Assembly: GCF_016917755.1 (NCBI RefSeq)
Contig: NZ_CP070326.1
Span: 1,426,001 to 1,490,000, forward strand
Direction of reading: 5' to 3'
DNA length: 64,000 nucleotides
Source: Streptomyces noursei
GTDB lineage: Bacteria > Actinomycetota > Actinomycetes > Streptomycetales > Streptomycetaceae
A model generated the notes under the pieces. That model worked only from the letters and a program-made list of their open reading frames with translations. It had not been told where the DNA came from and searched no databases. This document shows, piece after piece, positions 32,858-41,943 of the stretch; position 1 is the first letter of the stretch, and each line of letters opens with the position of its first letter. The position numbers were made by a program, and so were the translations under genes.

Positions 32858-35658
32858 CTCCCGCGCCGAGCGGGGCCGGGGAGCCGGCGGGACTCGACCC
32901 GGCGCGGGCGGTCCAGATCATCACCACCCTCCGCTCGGGCGCGGGCCGGCGCGGCTCGGGCTACCGGATGACCGGGGACGTGGTGCTCACCGCCGCGCAT
33001 GTGATCGGCGACGCGGCGTCGGTTCAGGTGCGGTTCGTCCATCAGGACGGCAGCGTGCGGGACGTGCCCGGCGAGACGGTCTGGGCGGACGCCCCCGCGG
33101 ACATCGCACTGCTGAAGATCGCGGACGGGTCGGGCCCCGACGAGCGGTACGCCGTCGACGTGCCGCCGGTGCGGTTCGCCCGCGTCGGGCGGCCGGTGGA
33201 CTGCGCGGCGCTCGGGTTCCCGAGGTTCAAGCTGCGCCGCGACGCCGCGTGGCCGGAGCACGGCCCCCTCACCTCCTACCGGGACACCCACCACGCGCTC
33301 GGCCAGGCGGTCCCGCTGTCGAACCAGCGCCAGGGCACCCTGGAGATCGCCAGGCTGGCGGCCCCGGAGCACGACCAGGACCCGGACCGCTCGCCCTGGG
33401 AAGGGATGTCGGGGGCCGCGGTGTGGAGCGACGGGTGCCTGATCGGCATCGTCAGCGAGCACCACCGCTCCGACGGGCTCGGCAGGCTCACCGCGCGCCC
33501 GGTGCACCGCTGGTACGCGTGCCTGTCCCCGGCCCGGATCGGCGAGTTGGGCGAGCTCATCGGCCTGCCGCTCGATGCCGACCGACTCGACCGGCTCCCC
33601 CGCCCGTCCCCACCGCCGCCCGACGGCCCGCCGGAACTGCGGGAAGCGGTCAGGAAACTCGCCGCCACGGTCCACGACCAGTGGGACAGGGAGGAGCGTC
33701 GGCGCAAGGTGCACGACCCGATGCCGCTGACCGTGCGGTTCCGGCCCGCGGACGCGGGGCTGTTCGACCACTGGGCCAACATCCGCCGGTCCGCACCCGG
33801 AACGGACCCGGGCCCCCTTCCGCTGGCCGGCCGACTTCAGCACATCGTGCAGGTGTACCGGTCCGTTCCGTCCGCCCGGCTGGTGGTGCTCGGTGCGGCC
33901 GGTTCGGGCAAGACGATCCTCACCCTGCGCTTCGTCCTCGACCGGCTCGGCGACCGCACCCCCGACGACCCGGTACCCGTGATCTTCGGCCTGGGCGCGT
34001 GGGACCCCCGCAGCACCTCGCTGCGCGACTGGATGTGCGACCAGTTGGTGCGCGACTACGGCCTGGCTGCCCGGGACCCCGACATGCCCGGGCGCAACCT
34101 GGCCGGTGCCCTGGTGGACACGGGCCGGATCCTGCCCGTCCTCGACGGGTTCGACGAGATCGCCAGCGGCCTGCAGGGGGAAGCGCTCGACAAGCTCAAC
34201 GCCACCACCACACCGCTGCTGCTCACCAGCCGCCCCGCGCAATACGCCCAGGCGGTGGCGGCGACCGACGTGCTCAGCGGCGCCGCCGTCGTCCAGTTGG
34301 ACGACCTCACCCTCGGCGACCTCGCCGACTACCTGCCGCGCGCCAGCCGCCCCGGCGTGGACGGCGGGCTGCACGGCACGGTGTGGGAGCCCGTCCTGGC
34401 CAGGCTCGGAACCCGGCCGCACGAACGGGGCACCCACAACGTCGCCACGGTGCTCACCACCCCGCTGATGGTCGCCATGGCACGCACCATCTACAGCGAC
34501 GCGCCCGGCCGGGACCCTTCCGAGCTGCTCGACACCACCCGCTTCCGCACCGCCGACGACCTGCGCAAACACCTCCTGGCCGCGTTCACGCCCACCGCCT
34601 ACCACCGCCCGCCGACCGACAGCGACCCCGCCACCGGCCGTCGCCGCCGACGGCACTGGGACCCCGAACGCGCCCACCACTGGCTCGGCTACCTCGCCGC
34701 GCACCTCACCCGACTCGACACCGCCGACCTCGCCTGGTGGCAACTGGGCACCACCCTGCGCCGCTCCACCCGGGTGCTCGTGGTCGGATTCCTCGCCGGA
34801 CTGTCCTTCGGCGTCACCACCGCGGTCGGCAACCTCCCCGTCGACCTGGTCGCCACCTCTCACGGCGCCCGGTTCGCGCTCGTACGGGGGCTCGTCGTCG
34901 GGCTGCTGCACGGGCTCGCGGTCGGGTTCGCGTTCGGGATGGTGTACGCGTTCATCTCCCGGGGTGCGACGGAGCCGTCGCGGTTCCGCGTGCGGCTCTT
35001 CGGCGGGGGGAGGGAGAGGCGTGCGAGGTTCCTCCCCCGGTTCACGGTCGGGCTCGCCTTCGGCACCCCGATCGCGCTGGTGCTGGTGCTGGTGGACAGG
35101 GGTGTGGTCGAGCCGCTCGGACTGGCGGACGGGCTCGACGGCGGCCTCCTGGGCGCGCTCATGTTCGTGCCCGGCGCCGGGCTCGGGATCGGACTGGTGC
35201 TGGGCATCGTGGCCTGGCTCGAAGTACCCAGTGACATCCGATCCGCCGTCCGCCCCGCCGCGCTGCTGAACGACAACCGCAAGAACGTGGTCTTCCACAT
35301 GCTCGTGTGGGCACTCGTCTTCGGACTGGCGGCCGGGGTCGCCAACGGGATCACCGACGGGCCGCTGCGCGGGTTCCTGGCCGGTCTGGTGTTCGCGGGC
35401 GAAGCGGCCTTCGGGTGCGGGCTCGGCTACGGGCTCAGCTGGACCGCCTGGGGGCAGTGGGTGGCGCTGTCGCGCATCTGGCTGCCACTGACCGGACGCG
35501 TGCCGTGGGCTCTGATCGCCTTCCTCAACGACGCCTGCGAGCGGGGCGTGTTGCGTCAGGCCGGTGCGGTCTACCAGTTCCGCCATGCCGAACTCCGGGA
35601 CCATCTGGCCCAGACCTTCCGGGAACACGACAGCCAACTCCCCTTTCCCTACAGATGA
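32854..35658 (+). CDS. Trypsin-like protease - NACHT NTPase - membrane protein
   Basis: 934 residues. Residues 20-230 form a trypsin-like domain with an intact triad: His49 (VLTAAHVIG), Asp83 (PADIALLKI), Ser186 (EGMSGAAVW). A linker holds VHDPMPLTVRFRPAD and DHWANIRR. The NACHT ATPase has Walker A GAAGSGKT (347-354) and Walker B ILPVLDGFDE (426-435), then LLLTSRP (sensor). From about residue 630 to 860 there are several Gly-rich hydrophobic segments (VLVVGFLAGLSFGVTTAVG, FGMVYAF, FGLAAGVANGI). The end is WLPLTGRVPWALIAFLNDAC then GVLRQAGAVYQFRHAELRDH. This STAND layout suggests a sensor that oligomerises and activates proteolysis at the membrane, as in antiphage or cell-suicide systems. A paralogous NACHT-membrane chassis is at 56955-59300. 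Confidence 0.85.
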   Translation: MTPAPSGAGEPAGLDPARAVQIITTLRSGAGRRGSGYRMTGDVVLTAAHVIGDAASVQVRFVHQDGSVRDVPGETVWADAPADIALLKIADGSGPDERYAVDVPPVRFARVGRPVDCAALGFPRFKLRRDAAWPEHGPLTSYRDTHHALGQAVPLSNQRQGTLEIARLAAPEHDQDPDRSPWEGMSGAAVWSDGCLIGIVSEHHRSDGLGRLTARPVHRWYACLSPARIGELGELIGLPLDADRLDRLPRPSPPPPDGPPELREAVRKLAATVHDQWDREERRRKVHDPMPLTVRFRPADAGLFDHWANIRRSAPGTDPGPLPLAGRLQHIVQVYRSVPSARLVVLGAAGSGKTILTLRFVLDRLGDRTPDDPVPVIFGLGAWDPRSTSLRDWMCDQLVRDYGLAARDPDMPGRNLAGALVDTGRILPVLDGFDEIASGLQGEALDKLNATTTPLLLTSRPAQYAQAVAATDVLSGAAVVQLDDLTLGDLADYLPRASRPGVDGGLHGTVWEPVLARLGTRPHERGTHNVATVLTTPLMVAMARTIYSDAPGRDPSELLDTTRFRTADDLRKHLLAAFTPTAYHRPPTDSDPATGRRRRRHWDPERAHHWLGYLAAHLTRLDTADLAWWQLGTTLRRSTRVLVVGFLAGLSFGVTTAVGNLPVDLVATSHGARFALVRGLVVGLLHGLAVGFAFGMVYAFISRGATEPSRFRVRLFGGGRERRARFLPRFTVGLAFGTPIALVLVLVDRGVVEPLGLADGLDGGLLGALMFVPGAGLGIGLVLGIVAWLEVPSDIRSAVRPAALLNDNRKNVVFHMLVWALVFGLAAGVANGITDGPLRGFLAGLVFAGEAAFGCGLGYGLSWTAWGQWVALSRIWLPLTGRVPWALIAFLNDACERGVLRQAGAVYQFRHAELRDHLAQTFREHDSQLPFPYR

Positions 35659-35783
35659 GTTTGCACGTCTCGCGCACCCCGGTGGCTGATCCGGTGACGG
35701 GCTGATTCCGGGCGGTGACACGGCTATGACACGGCGGGCGGATGCTCGTCGTACAGACACAGCTGCCTTACGGGGGAGGCAAG

Positions 35784-36806
35784 ATGATCAGTACCGAAGG
35801 AAGGCAACACCGGCGCGGTTCGGCCCGCGCCGTCCTCAAGGGTCCGGTGGCCCGTCGCGTCGTCACAGTGGCGACGACGGTGGGGGTGGCCAGCGGAATC
35901 GTGGGAGTCACCGGCGCCGGCCCGGCGGCGGCGGATCCGCTGTCGCGCACGCTCGCCTACGCCTGCTCGATCCAGTCGTTCACACAGACCGCAAGGGTGC
36001 GGATCGACGCGGACGTCCCCACCTCGACACCGGTCGGGCAGCCCACCCCGCGGTTCGTCATCCGCGCCGGGGCGCCGTTGGGTTCGGCCCTCACCAGCGG
36101 GCTGAACTGGATCGGCGTGAAGAGCATCGAGGGCCGGGCGGACGCCCAGGTCCGCGTGGTCGCGCCACACGGCGGCGGAACCACCACCGTGCCGTTCCAG
36201 GTACCCAGGACCGCCGTCCCGGACTCCGGTTCGCTCGCCGTCCGGGCGACCGGCACCGCACCGTCGCGCACCTTCGACCGGCCGGGCAGGGCGCAGATCA
36301 CCGTGGGCGACCTCGTGCTGCACGTCGTGCCCAGGGACGCCGACGGCAAGGTGTTCCGAGGCCCGATCGACGTGCCGTGCAAACTGGCCCCGCAACAGAA
36401 CAACGTGGTGGCGTCCTTCGCCATCACGGCGAACCCGCCGGCCGGCTCGACGACGACCGGGAGCAACGGCTCGGCCGGATCCGACGCCGCCGGGCCCGGG
36501 TCCGCGGCGCACACCGGGCCGTCCGCCACGGACGGCACGCCCGGCTCGACCGCATCCGGCACTCCGGGCGAGACGGGCGGCGCGGCCGGCCCGAACTCCC
36601 GTGACGGCAAGCCCAGTGGAGCGCGGCACCCGGAGGGCGGGGAACGGCCCGGCACGAGCGCGCTCGGCGCGACGGTCCCGTCCGTCAGCACCACCGCGAT
36701 CGGCAGTCAGCACACCCGGAGCCTGGTCCTGCTGGCCGTGGGAGCGCTCGCGGTGGGGGCGCTCGCCCTCGCCGTCACCCTCCGCATCCGGGCACGCCGC
36801 AAGTAG
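35784..36806 (+). CDS. Secreted, C-terminally anchored protein (DUF6801-like)
   Basis: 340 residues with GGGAGGC upstream of the ATG. Signal peptide VVTVATTVGVASGIVGVTGA ends at AAA-DP. The DUF6801-like domain (YACSIQSFTQTARVRIDADV, residues about 55-215, with Cys59 and a Cys near 205) is followed by a disordered Gly/Ser/Thr linker and a C-terminal membrane helix (SLVLLAVGALAVGALALAVT) with a basic tail RIRARRK. It is therefore exposed on the cell surface and held in the membrane. Ligand unknown. Confidence 0.75.
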   Translation: MISTEGRQHRRGSARAVLKGPVARRVVTVATTVGVASGIVGVTGAGPAAADPLSRTLAYACSIQSFTQTARVRIDADVPTSTPVGQPTPRFVIRAGAPLGSALTSGLNWIGVKSIEGRADAQVRVVAPHGGGTTTVPFQVPRTAVPDSGSLAVRATGTAPSRTFDRPGRAQITVGDLVLHVVPRDADGKVFRGPIDVPCKLAPQQNNVVASFAITANPPAGSTTTGSNGSAGSDAAGPGSAAHTGPSATDGTPGSTASGTPGETGGAAGPNSRDGKPSGARHPEGGERPGTSALGATVPSVSTTAIGSQHTRSLVLLAVGALAVGALALAVTLRIRARRK

Positions 36807-36850
36807 ACGCCGGCACCGAGGAGCGCAACGCCGGGCAGGCGCACGACGAC

Positions 36851-37165
36851 TCACCCTGCCTGGCGTTCCTCCTGCGCGCCCGTCCCCTCGCCCAGTCCTT
36901 CGCCCAGTCCTTCGCCCAGCCCTTCGGCGACGTTCCGCAGGGCCTGCACGGACTCCATCATGAGGTGAGCCACTTCGGCGTAAGCAGCCGCGACGTCCGG
37001 CCGGTCGGCGGCCCGCGCGCCGTCCCGTCGGCTCTCGACCCCCGGCAGGATCCGGTCGGTGAGGTGCTTGAGGTAGCCGGCCAGGTCCGACACCTCCACC
37101 TCGTCGGCGCTTGCGGAAGTCTCCTCGACCGTCGGGTCCACGGACCCCTTCACACTGTTCGGCAT
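36851..37165 (-). CDS. Small helical hypothetical protein with GLGE repeats
   Basis: 104 residues, MPNSVKGSVDPTVEETSASA then an acidic stretch and two predicted helices (LAGYLKHLTDRILPGVESRR and VAAAYAEVAHLMMESVQALR). It ends in GLGEGLGEGLGEG, encoded by near-perfect 12-bp tandem repeats at about 36888-36926. Convergent with the anchored protein gene. Function unknown; codon use supports it being expressed. Confidence 0.6.
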   Translation of the reverse strand: MPNSVKGSVDPTVEETSASADEVEVSDLAGYLKHLTDRILPGVESRRDGARAADRPDVAAAYAEVAHLMMESVQALRNVAEGLGEGLGEGLGEGTGAQEERQAG

Positions 37166-37334
37166 ACGAGCCTCCCCCTGAGTATGCGCGGTGCGGCGCC
37201 CGCACCGAGACCGGCACCTTAAGCACCGGAGAGGTCCCGACTCGCCCGCCTCAGAGGGGAATTGTCGTGATCCATATGCGGCACACCCAGCGTGTCCAGG
37301 GGGTGCCGGGTCGGACGACCGGGTCAGAAGCGCC

Positions 37335-38090
37335 CTAAGGCACTTCTGACGGGTGCGTGAACCCCGGGCGTTCGTGGTGGATGTACCACTCGGTGGACAG
37401 CAGGCGGGCCCGATCGGCCGGCGGGCGGCCGGCGATGCGCCCCGGCAGGGCGCCGCGCTCGACCTCGGTGCGGTGGGCCAGTACGGCGCCTAGCTTCTGC
37501 TCCAGCCACGGGGTCACGTCGACGGTCGCGGTGACCCACGCGTCGGGGACGCTGTATCTCGCCCGGCCTGCCCGGACGAGGCGGTCTCCCCACGCCCGTG
37601 CGGCGGAGTGCGGGTGCGTGGCCAGGTAGAGCGCGCTCGGCTGCCAGGGGGCACCGGCGTCCGGGTAGAGCTGCTCCCATCCGGCGGCCTGGACCGCGAG
37701 CGTGGTCACCCGGTGCGTGTGGCGGTGGTCCGGGTGGCCGGTCAGTCCGCCGTAGGCGTCGTGTGTGACGACGATGTCCGGGCGGAACTCCCGGATGTGT
37801 CCGACCACGAGCCGTACCGACTCGTCGAGCGGCGCCGCGCAGAACGGGGCGCCGCCCGGGGCCGACTGCGGGGCGCCGGCATCGGCATAGCCCAGCAGGC
37901 GCGGGGCGCCGGCCCCGAGGATGCGGAGTGCGTCGGCCAGTTCCGCGGCGCGCCGGGTCTCCGCCGCCCAGGTGGCCGTGACGACCGCGGTTCGCGCACC
38001 GGTGGCCGCGTGGCGGGCGAGCAGCCCGCCCGCCGACAGGGACTCGTCGTCCGGGTGGGCGAAGACCGCCAGGAGGCTCGGCAGGGACAT
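37335..38090 (-). CDS. PIG-L family N-acetylglucosaminyl deacetylase-like protein
   Basis: 251 residues of the MshB/LmbE fold. Zinc-site motifs AHPDDES (residues 11-17) and GHPDHRHTHRV (near residue 125), with VVTATW and RLLGYADAG as usual for the family. Members remove N-acetyl groups from GlcNAc-inositol, mycothiol precursors or antibiotic sugars. The gene stands alone, so its substrate cannot be assigned. Confidence 0.85.
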   Translation of the reverse strand: MSLPSLLAVFAHPDDESLSAGGLLARHAATGARTAVVTATWAAETRRAAELADALRILGAGAPRLLGYADAGAPQSAPGGAPFCAAPLDESVRLVVGHIREFRPDIVVTHDAYGGLTGHPDHRHTHRVTTLAVQAAGWEQLYPDAGAPWQPSALYLATHPHSAARAWGDRLVRAGRARYSVPDAWVTATVDVTPWLEQKLGAVLAHRTEVERGALPGRIAGRPPADRARLLSTEWYIHHERPGFTHPSEVP

Positions 38091-38136
38091 GGCTGGTCGT
38101 CACCTTCCACGAACGGGGCAGACGGGTGCGGCGACC

Positions 38137-40131
38137 CTACCGCCCGCCGTTGACGACGGCACGCGGCACCGCCCCGCCCTCGACGTGCCACCGCTTGAGG
38201 ATCTTCGCGTACGCGCCGCTCGCGATGAGGCGGTCGAGCGCCTCCCGCACGGCGTCGCGCAGGGCCGTGTCGGTCTTGGCGACGGCGATGCCGAAGGGCA
38301 CCGGGTCGAGCTGCGGGCCGCAGAGTTGGAGGGCGCCGCCGCCGGAATGGGTCGCCGCGGTGTAGGCCGCGACCGCGAAGTCGTCGAGGCAGGCGAGGGA
38401 ACGGCGTTGGGCGACGTCGGAGTAGACCTCGTCGGGTGTGTCGAACGCGCGGAGCGTCAGCTGCGCGGGGAACTGCCGGCTCACCTCGTCCAGGTAGCTC
38501 TGTGCGGCCGAGTCGCGCTGGACCGCGACCGGCTTGCCCGACAGGTCCGCCATCTTGCGGATGCCGTCCGGGTTGCCCTTGCGGACGACGAGCGAGAGCC
38601 CGGACGTGAAGTAGTCGATCAGGTCGACGCCGCGGCGCGCCGTCGAGCCGGTCGCGCGCCCCTCCTGACGGTCCTTGGTGTCGACCACCGCCGACATGAC
38701 CAGGTCGAACCTGCCCGCGTCGAGGCCGGTGAGGAGGGAGTCGAAGGCGGCGTTCTGGAACGTGCAGCGCACGCCCAGCTCGCGGCCGAGGGCCTCGGCC
38801 AGATCGACGTCGAGACCGGTGGGCCCGCCGTTGCCGACGAACTCCATCGGGGCGTAGGTGAGGTCCGAGCCGACGGTGACGGTGCCCTTGTCGCGTATCG
38901 CCTGCGGCAGCCGGCCGTCCGGTTGCCCGGTCCCGCCGGGCTTGGCCGCGGCGCCGGCGCCGTCGGTGCCCTTCGCCCCGCCGTCCGGCCGGAGCGTCCA
39001 GGCCAGCGCCCCGCCGCCGGCGACGACCCCGGCGGCGGTCAGTGCGGCGAGCATCCGGCGGCGGCTCGGACCCGTGGCCGGGGGCTGCCCCGCCGGTTGC
39101 GGTGGTGGGCCGGGGCGGTGGGGCTGCCCGGACGGAGCGGCGGACGGCGGGGGTTGAGGGGGATCCGTCATCGTGCGGGTCGGCAGTCCCTCGAAGCCGA
39201 CGTTCGCGGATGCCTGGGCCGGGTGCGGCGGCGTGGCGGTGTCCTGGCCGCGGGGGTCGCCGAGTTGGGTGGACAGCCGGCGGAGCTGTTCGCTGATCGG
39301 TTCCGGCAGCCAGTCACCGTACGGGCCCGGTGCACCCACCCGCGCCATCAGGTCCGGGAGCGCGGGCCGCCGCTGCGGCTCCTTCGCCAGGCATGCCGCC
39401 GCCAACTCCTTGAGCGCGTGGGGAAGGTGGTCGATCTGCGGCTGCTCGTGCACGGTGCGGTACATCAGGACCTGTGGTTCGGCGCTCCCGTACGGGCCGT
39501 CGCCGGTCGCCGCGTAGACGACCACGCCCCCGAGGGCGAACACGTCCGCCGCCCCGGTGATGTCGGGGCCGGTCATGACCAGTTGCTCGGGCGCCATGAA
39601 ACCCGGGGTGCCGAGGGCGGTGCCGGTCACGGTCAGCGCGGTGTCCGCGGCGGAGTGCGCGATGCCGAAGTCGATGACCCGCGGGCCGGCGGCGGTGAGC
39701 AGGATGTTGGACGGCTTGAGGTCCCGGTGCACCAGGCCCTGTGCCTGCACCGCCGACAGGGCCTGGAGCAATCCCGCCGTCAGCAGCCGCACCGTGTGCT
39801 CGGGCAGCGGCCCCCAGTCGTGCACGGCGGAGCTGAGCGGGAGGCCCGGTACGTACTCGGTCGCCATCCACGGCACGTCGTCCTGTGGCGCGGCATCGAC
39901 CACCGGCGCGACGAACGGTCCCCCGACCCGACCGGCGGCGGCCACCTCGCGGGCGAACCGCTTGCGGAAGCCGTGGTCGTCGGCGAGTTCGGAGCGCGCG
40001 GTCTTCACCGCGACCGTCCGGCCGTCGCCCGCGCGGCCGAGATAGACCCGTCCCATCCCGCCGCCGCCGAGCAGCCCGATAATGCGGAACGGTCCGATCT
40101 GTCGTGGATCGTCCTTTGCCAGCGGTCGCAC
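38137..40131 (-). CDS. Ser/Thr protein kinase fused to a periplasmic solute-binding domain
   Basis: 664 residues. Kinase domain at about 14-280: Gly-loop LGGGGMGRVYLG, Lys in VAVKTAR, HRDLKPSN, DFGIA, GTPGFMAPEQL. A Pro-rich juxtamembrane linker and one membrane helix follow (RRRMLAALTAAGVVAGGGAL, about 355-378). The outside part (about 400-660) is a family 3 amino-acid-type solute-binding protein: GTVTVGSDLTYAPMEFVGNG, LDVDLAEALGRELGV, FDSLLTGLDAGRFDLVMSAV and ALDRLIASGAYAKILKRW. The sensor probably binds a small polar ligand outside and controls kinase activity inside. GTG start. No transporter genes are adjacent, so the binding domain is sensory. Confidence 0.9.
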   Translation of the reverse strand: MRPLAKDDPRQIGPFRIIGLLGGGGMGRVYLGRAGDGRTVAVKTARSELADDHGFRKRFAREVAAAGRVGGPFVAPVVDAAPQDDVPWMATEYVPGLPLSSAVHDWGPLPEHTVRLLTAGLLQALSAVQAQGLVHRDLKPSNILLTAAGPRVIDFGIAHSAADTALTVTGTALGTPGFMAPEQLVMTGPDITGAADVFALGGVVVYAATGDGPYGSAEPQVLMYRTVHEQPQIDHLPHALKELAAACLAKEPQRRPALPDLMARVGAPGPYGDWLPEPISEQLRRLSTQLGDPRGQDTATPPHPAQASANVGFEGLPTRTMTDPPQPPPSAAPSGQPHRPGPPPQPAGQPPATGPSRRRMLAALTAAGVVAGGGALAWTLRPDGGAKGTDGAGAAAKPGGTGQPDGRLPQAIRDKGTVTVGSDLTYAPMEFVGNGGPTGLDVDLAEALGRELGVRCTFQNAAFDSLLTGLDAGRFDLVMSAVVDTKDRQEGRATGSTARRGVDLIDYFTSGLSLVVRKGNPDGIRKMADLSGKPVAVQRDSAAQSYLDEVSRQFPAQLTLRAFDTPDEVYSDVAQRRSLACLDDFAVAAYTAATHSGGGALQLCGPQLDPVPFGIAVAKTDTALRDAVREALDRLIASGAYAKILKRWHVEGGAVPRAVVNGGR

Positions 40132-40251
40132 CCGTACCCCCCGTACCAGCAGTTACGTACCGCAGTATCCCGCAACCGCCCGGTGCCTTGACGGGAGGGC
40201 GACGCGAAAGGCCCTTGTGCCGGTCCGGCAGCCTGTAGTCCGCTGATTTTC

Positions 40252-41922
40252 ATGAGGAGCATGAGGAAGCGGAGCATTGCCACGCTGGCCGCCGTGTTGG
40301 TCGCCGGCGCCCTGTGCGCGGGCGCGCCGAATCCGCGCGCACAGGCGGCCGGTGGCGGCGCGGACGATCGGCGGACACCGGGAGGTTCGGCCACCGGCAC
40401 GGGGGCGGCGGGCCCGGAGTCCACGCGTCGGGAGTCCGCGCGCCTGGGGGTCGATCTGGACACCGTGACGATTCCGGAACTACAGGCCCGTATGGCGGAC
40501 GGGTCGCTGACCTCGTCGGCGCTGACCGCCGCCTATCTGCGCCGGATCGAGGCCGTCGATCCGAAGGTCAACGCGGTGCTGCGGACCGACCCGACAGCCC
40601 TGGAGCAGGCGGCGGCCAGCGACGCCCGACATCGCCGCGGCGCGGCCCGCGGCCCGCTCGACGGCATCCCCGTGCTGCTGAAGGACAACGTGGACACCCG
40701 TGACCTGCCCACGACGGCCGGGTCGCTGGCGCTGGCCGGCCGACCGCCGCAGCGCGACGCCGTCCTGGTGACCCGGCTGCGCGACGCGGGCGCGGTGCTC
40801 CTCGGCAAGACCAATCTGTCCGAGTGGGCGAACTTCCGTGCGACCGAGCCGACCTCGGGCTGGTCGGCGGTCGGCGGACAGACCCACAACCCCTATGTCC
40901 TGGACCGGAACCCGTGCGGGTCGTCCGCCGGTTCGGCCGCCGCGCTGGCCGCGTCCCTGGCGCAGGTGGCGATCGGCACCGAGACGGACGGCTCCATCGT
41001 GTGCGCGGCCGGGATGAACGGGGTGGTCGGCCACAAGCCCACCCTGGGACTGGTCAGTCAGGCCGGCGTGGTCCCGATCTCGGCCGAGCAGGACACCGCG
41101 GGGCCCATGGCACGCCATGTGGTCGACGCCGCGCTGACCCTGTCGGTGCTCAGCGGTGGCGACGCCCGGCGGCCGGGCGATGCCGCCGGCCTCCTCGGCT
41201 CCCCGGACGAACTGCGCCGCGCCGGCGGTCTGCGCGGCAAACGGATCGGCCTGTGGCGGCTGCCCGAGCTGGGACCGGCCGTGGACGCCGTCATGACCCG
41301 GACCGCGGCGAAGCTGCGCCGGGCGGGCGCCGAGGTCGTCGAGGTGACGCCCCCGTACCAGAAGCGCCTGGCGGAGCTCGAATTCCCCGCGCTGCTCTCC
41401 GAGTTCCACCGGGACATCGATGCCTATCTCACCACCCGCGACGGGCCGCAGGACCTCGCCGGGCTGATCGCGTTCAACCGCGCCCACCCGGCGGAGCGGA
41501 CCTGCTTCGCCGGCCAGGAGCTGTTCGAGCGGGCGCTTGCCGCGCCGCCCACCACCGACCCGCAATACCGCGCCGCACGGGCCGAGTTGCGGGATCTCTC
41601 CCGGCGTTCGATCGACGAGACCATGGCCGCCCATCGGCTGGACGCGATCGCCGCGCCGACGAATCCGCCGGCCTGGACGACCGACTGTGCGCGGGGCGAC
41701 AACGACGTCGTCCCGTCCTCGACCCCCGCGGCCGTGGCCGGCTACCCCTCACTGTCGGTGCCCGCCGGGTTCGTGCACGAACTGCCGGTGGGCCTGCTCC
41801 TGATGGCCGGTGGCCACCAGGACGGCCGGCTCCTGGCGCTGGGGGCCGCGGTGGAGCACCGGCTGCACGCCTGGCGGGCGCCACGCTATCTGCCGACGGT
41901 GGGCGACGGCACCGTCCGCTGA
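40252..41922 (+). CDS. Secreted amidase (amidase signature family)
   Basis: 556 residues. A signal peptide (IATLAAVLVAGALCAGAPNP) is followed by the amidase-signature core: catalytic Lys in VLLKDNVDT, Ser-cis-Ser in GSSAGSAAALA with CGSS before it, and GTETDGSIVCAAGMNGVVGH. These enzymes hydrolyse amide bonds with a Ser-Ser-Lys triad. Export implies action on extracellular amides or peptides. Single gene, divergent from the kinase. Confidence 0.9.
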   Translation: MRSMRKRSIATLAAVLVAGALCAGAPNPRAQAAGGGADDRRTPGGSATGTGAAGPESTRRESARLGVDLDTVTIPELQARMADGSLTSSALTAAYLRRIEAVDPKVNAVLRTDPTALEQAAASDARHRRGAARGPLDGIPVLLKDNVDTRDLPTTAGSLALAGRPPQRDAVLVTRLRDAGAVLLGKTNLSEWANFRATEPTSGWSAVGGQTHNPYVLDRNPCGSSAGSAAALAASLAQVAIGTETDGSIVCAAGMNGVVGHKPTLGLVSQAGVVPISAEQDTAGPMARHVVDAALTLSVLSGGDARRPGDAAGLLGSPDELRRAGGLRGKRIGLWRLPELGPAVDAVMTRTAAKLRRAGAEVVEVTPPYQKRLAELEFPALLSEFHRDIDAYLTTRDGPQDLAGLIAFNRAHPAERTCFAGQELFERALAAPPTTDPQYRAARAELRDLSRRSIDETMAAHRLDAIAAPTNPPAWTTDCARGDNDVVPSSTPAAVAGYPSLSVPAGFVHELPVGLLLMAGGHQDGRLLALGAAVEHRLHAWRAPRYLPTVGDGTVR

Positions 41923-41943
41923 ACGCCCCGCCGGCGACAGGCC

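Noticed and set aside
32815..35760. 981-residue minus-strand frame opposite the trypsin-NACHT gene
   Set aside because: It is an antisense shadow with low-complexity His/Glu/Arg composition; the plus strand shows protease and ATPase motifs.
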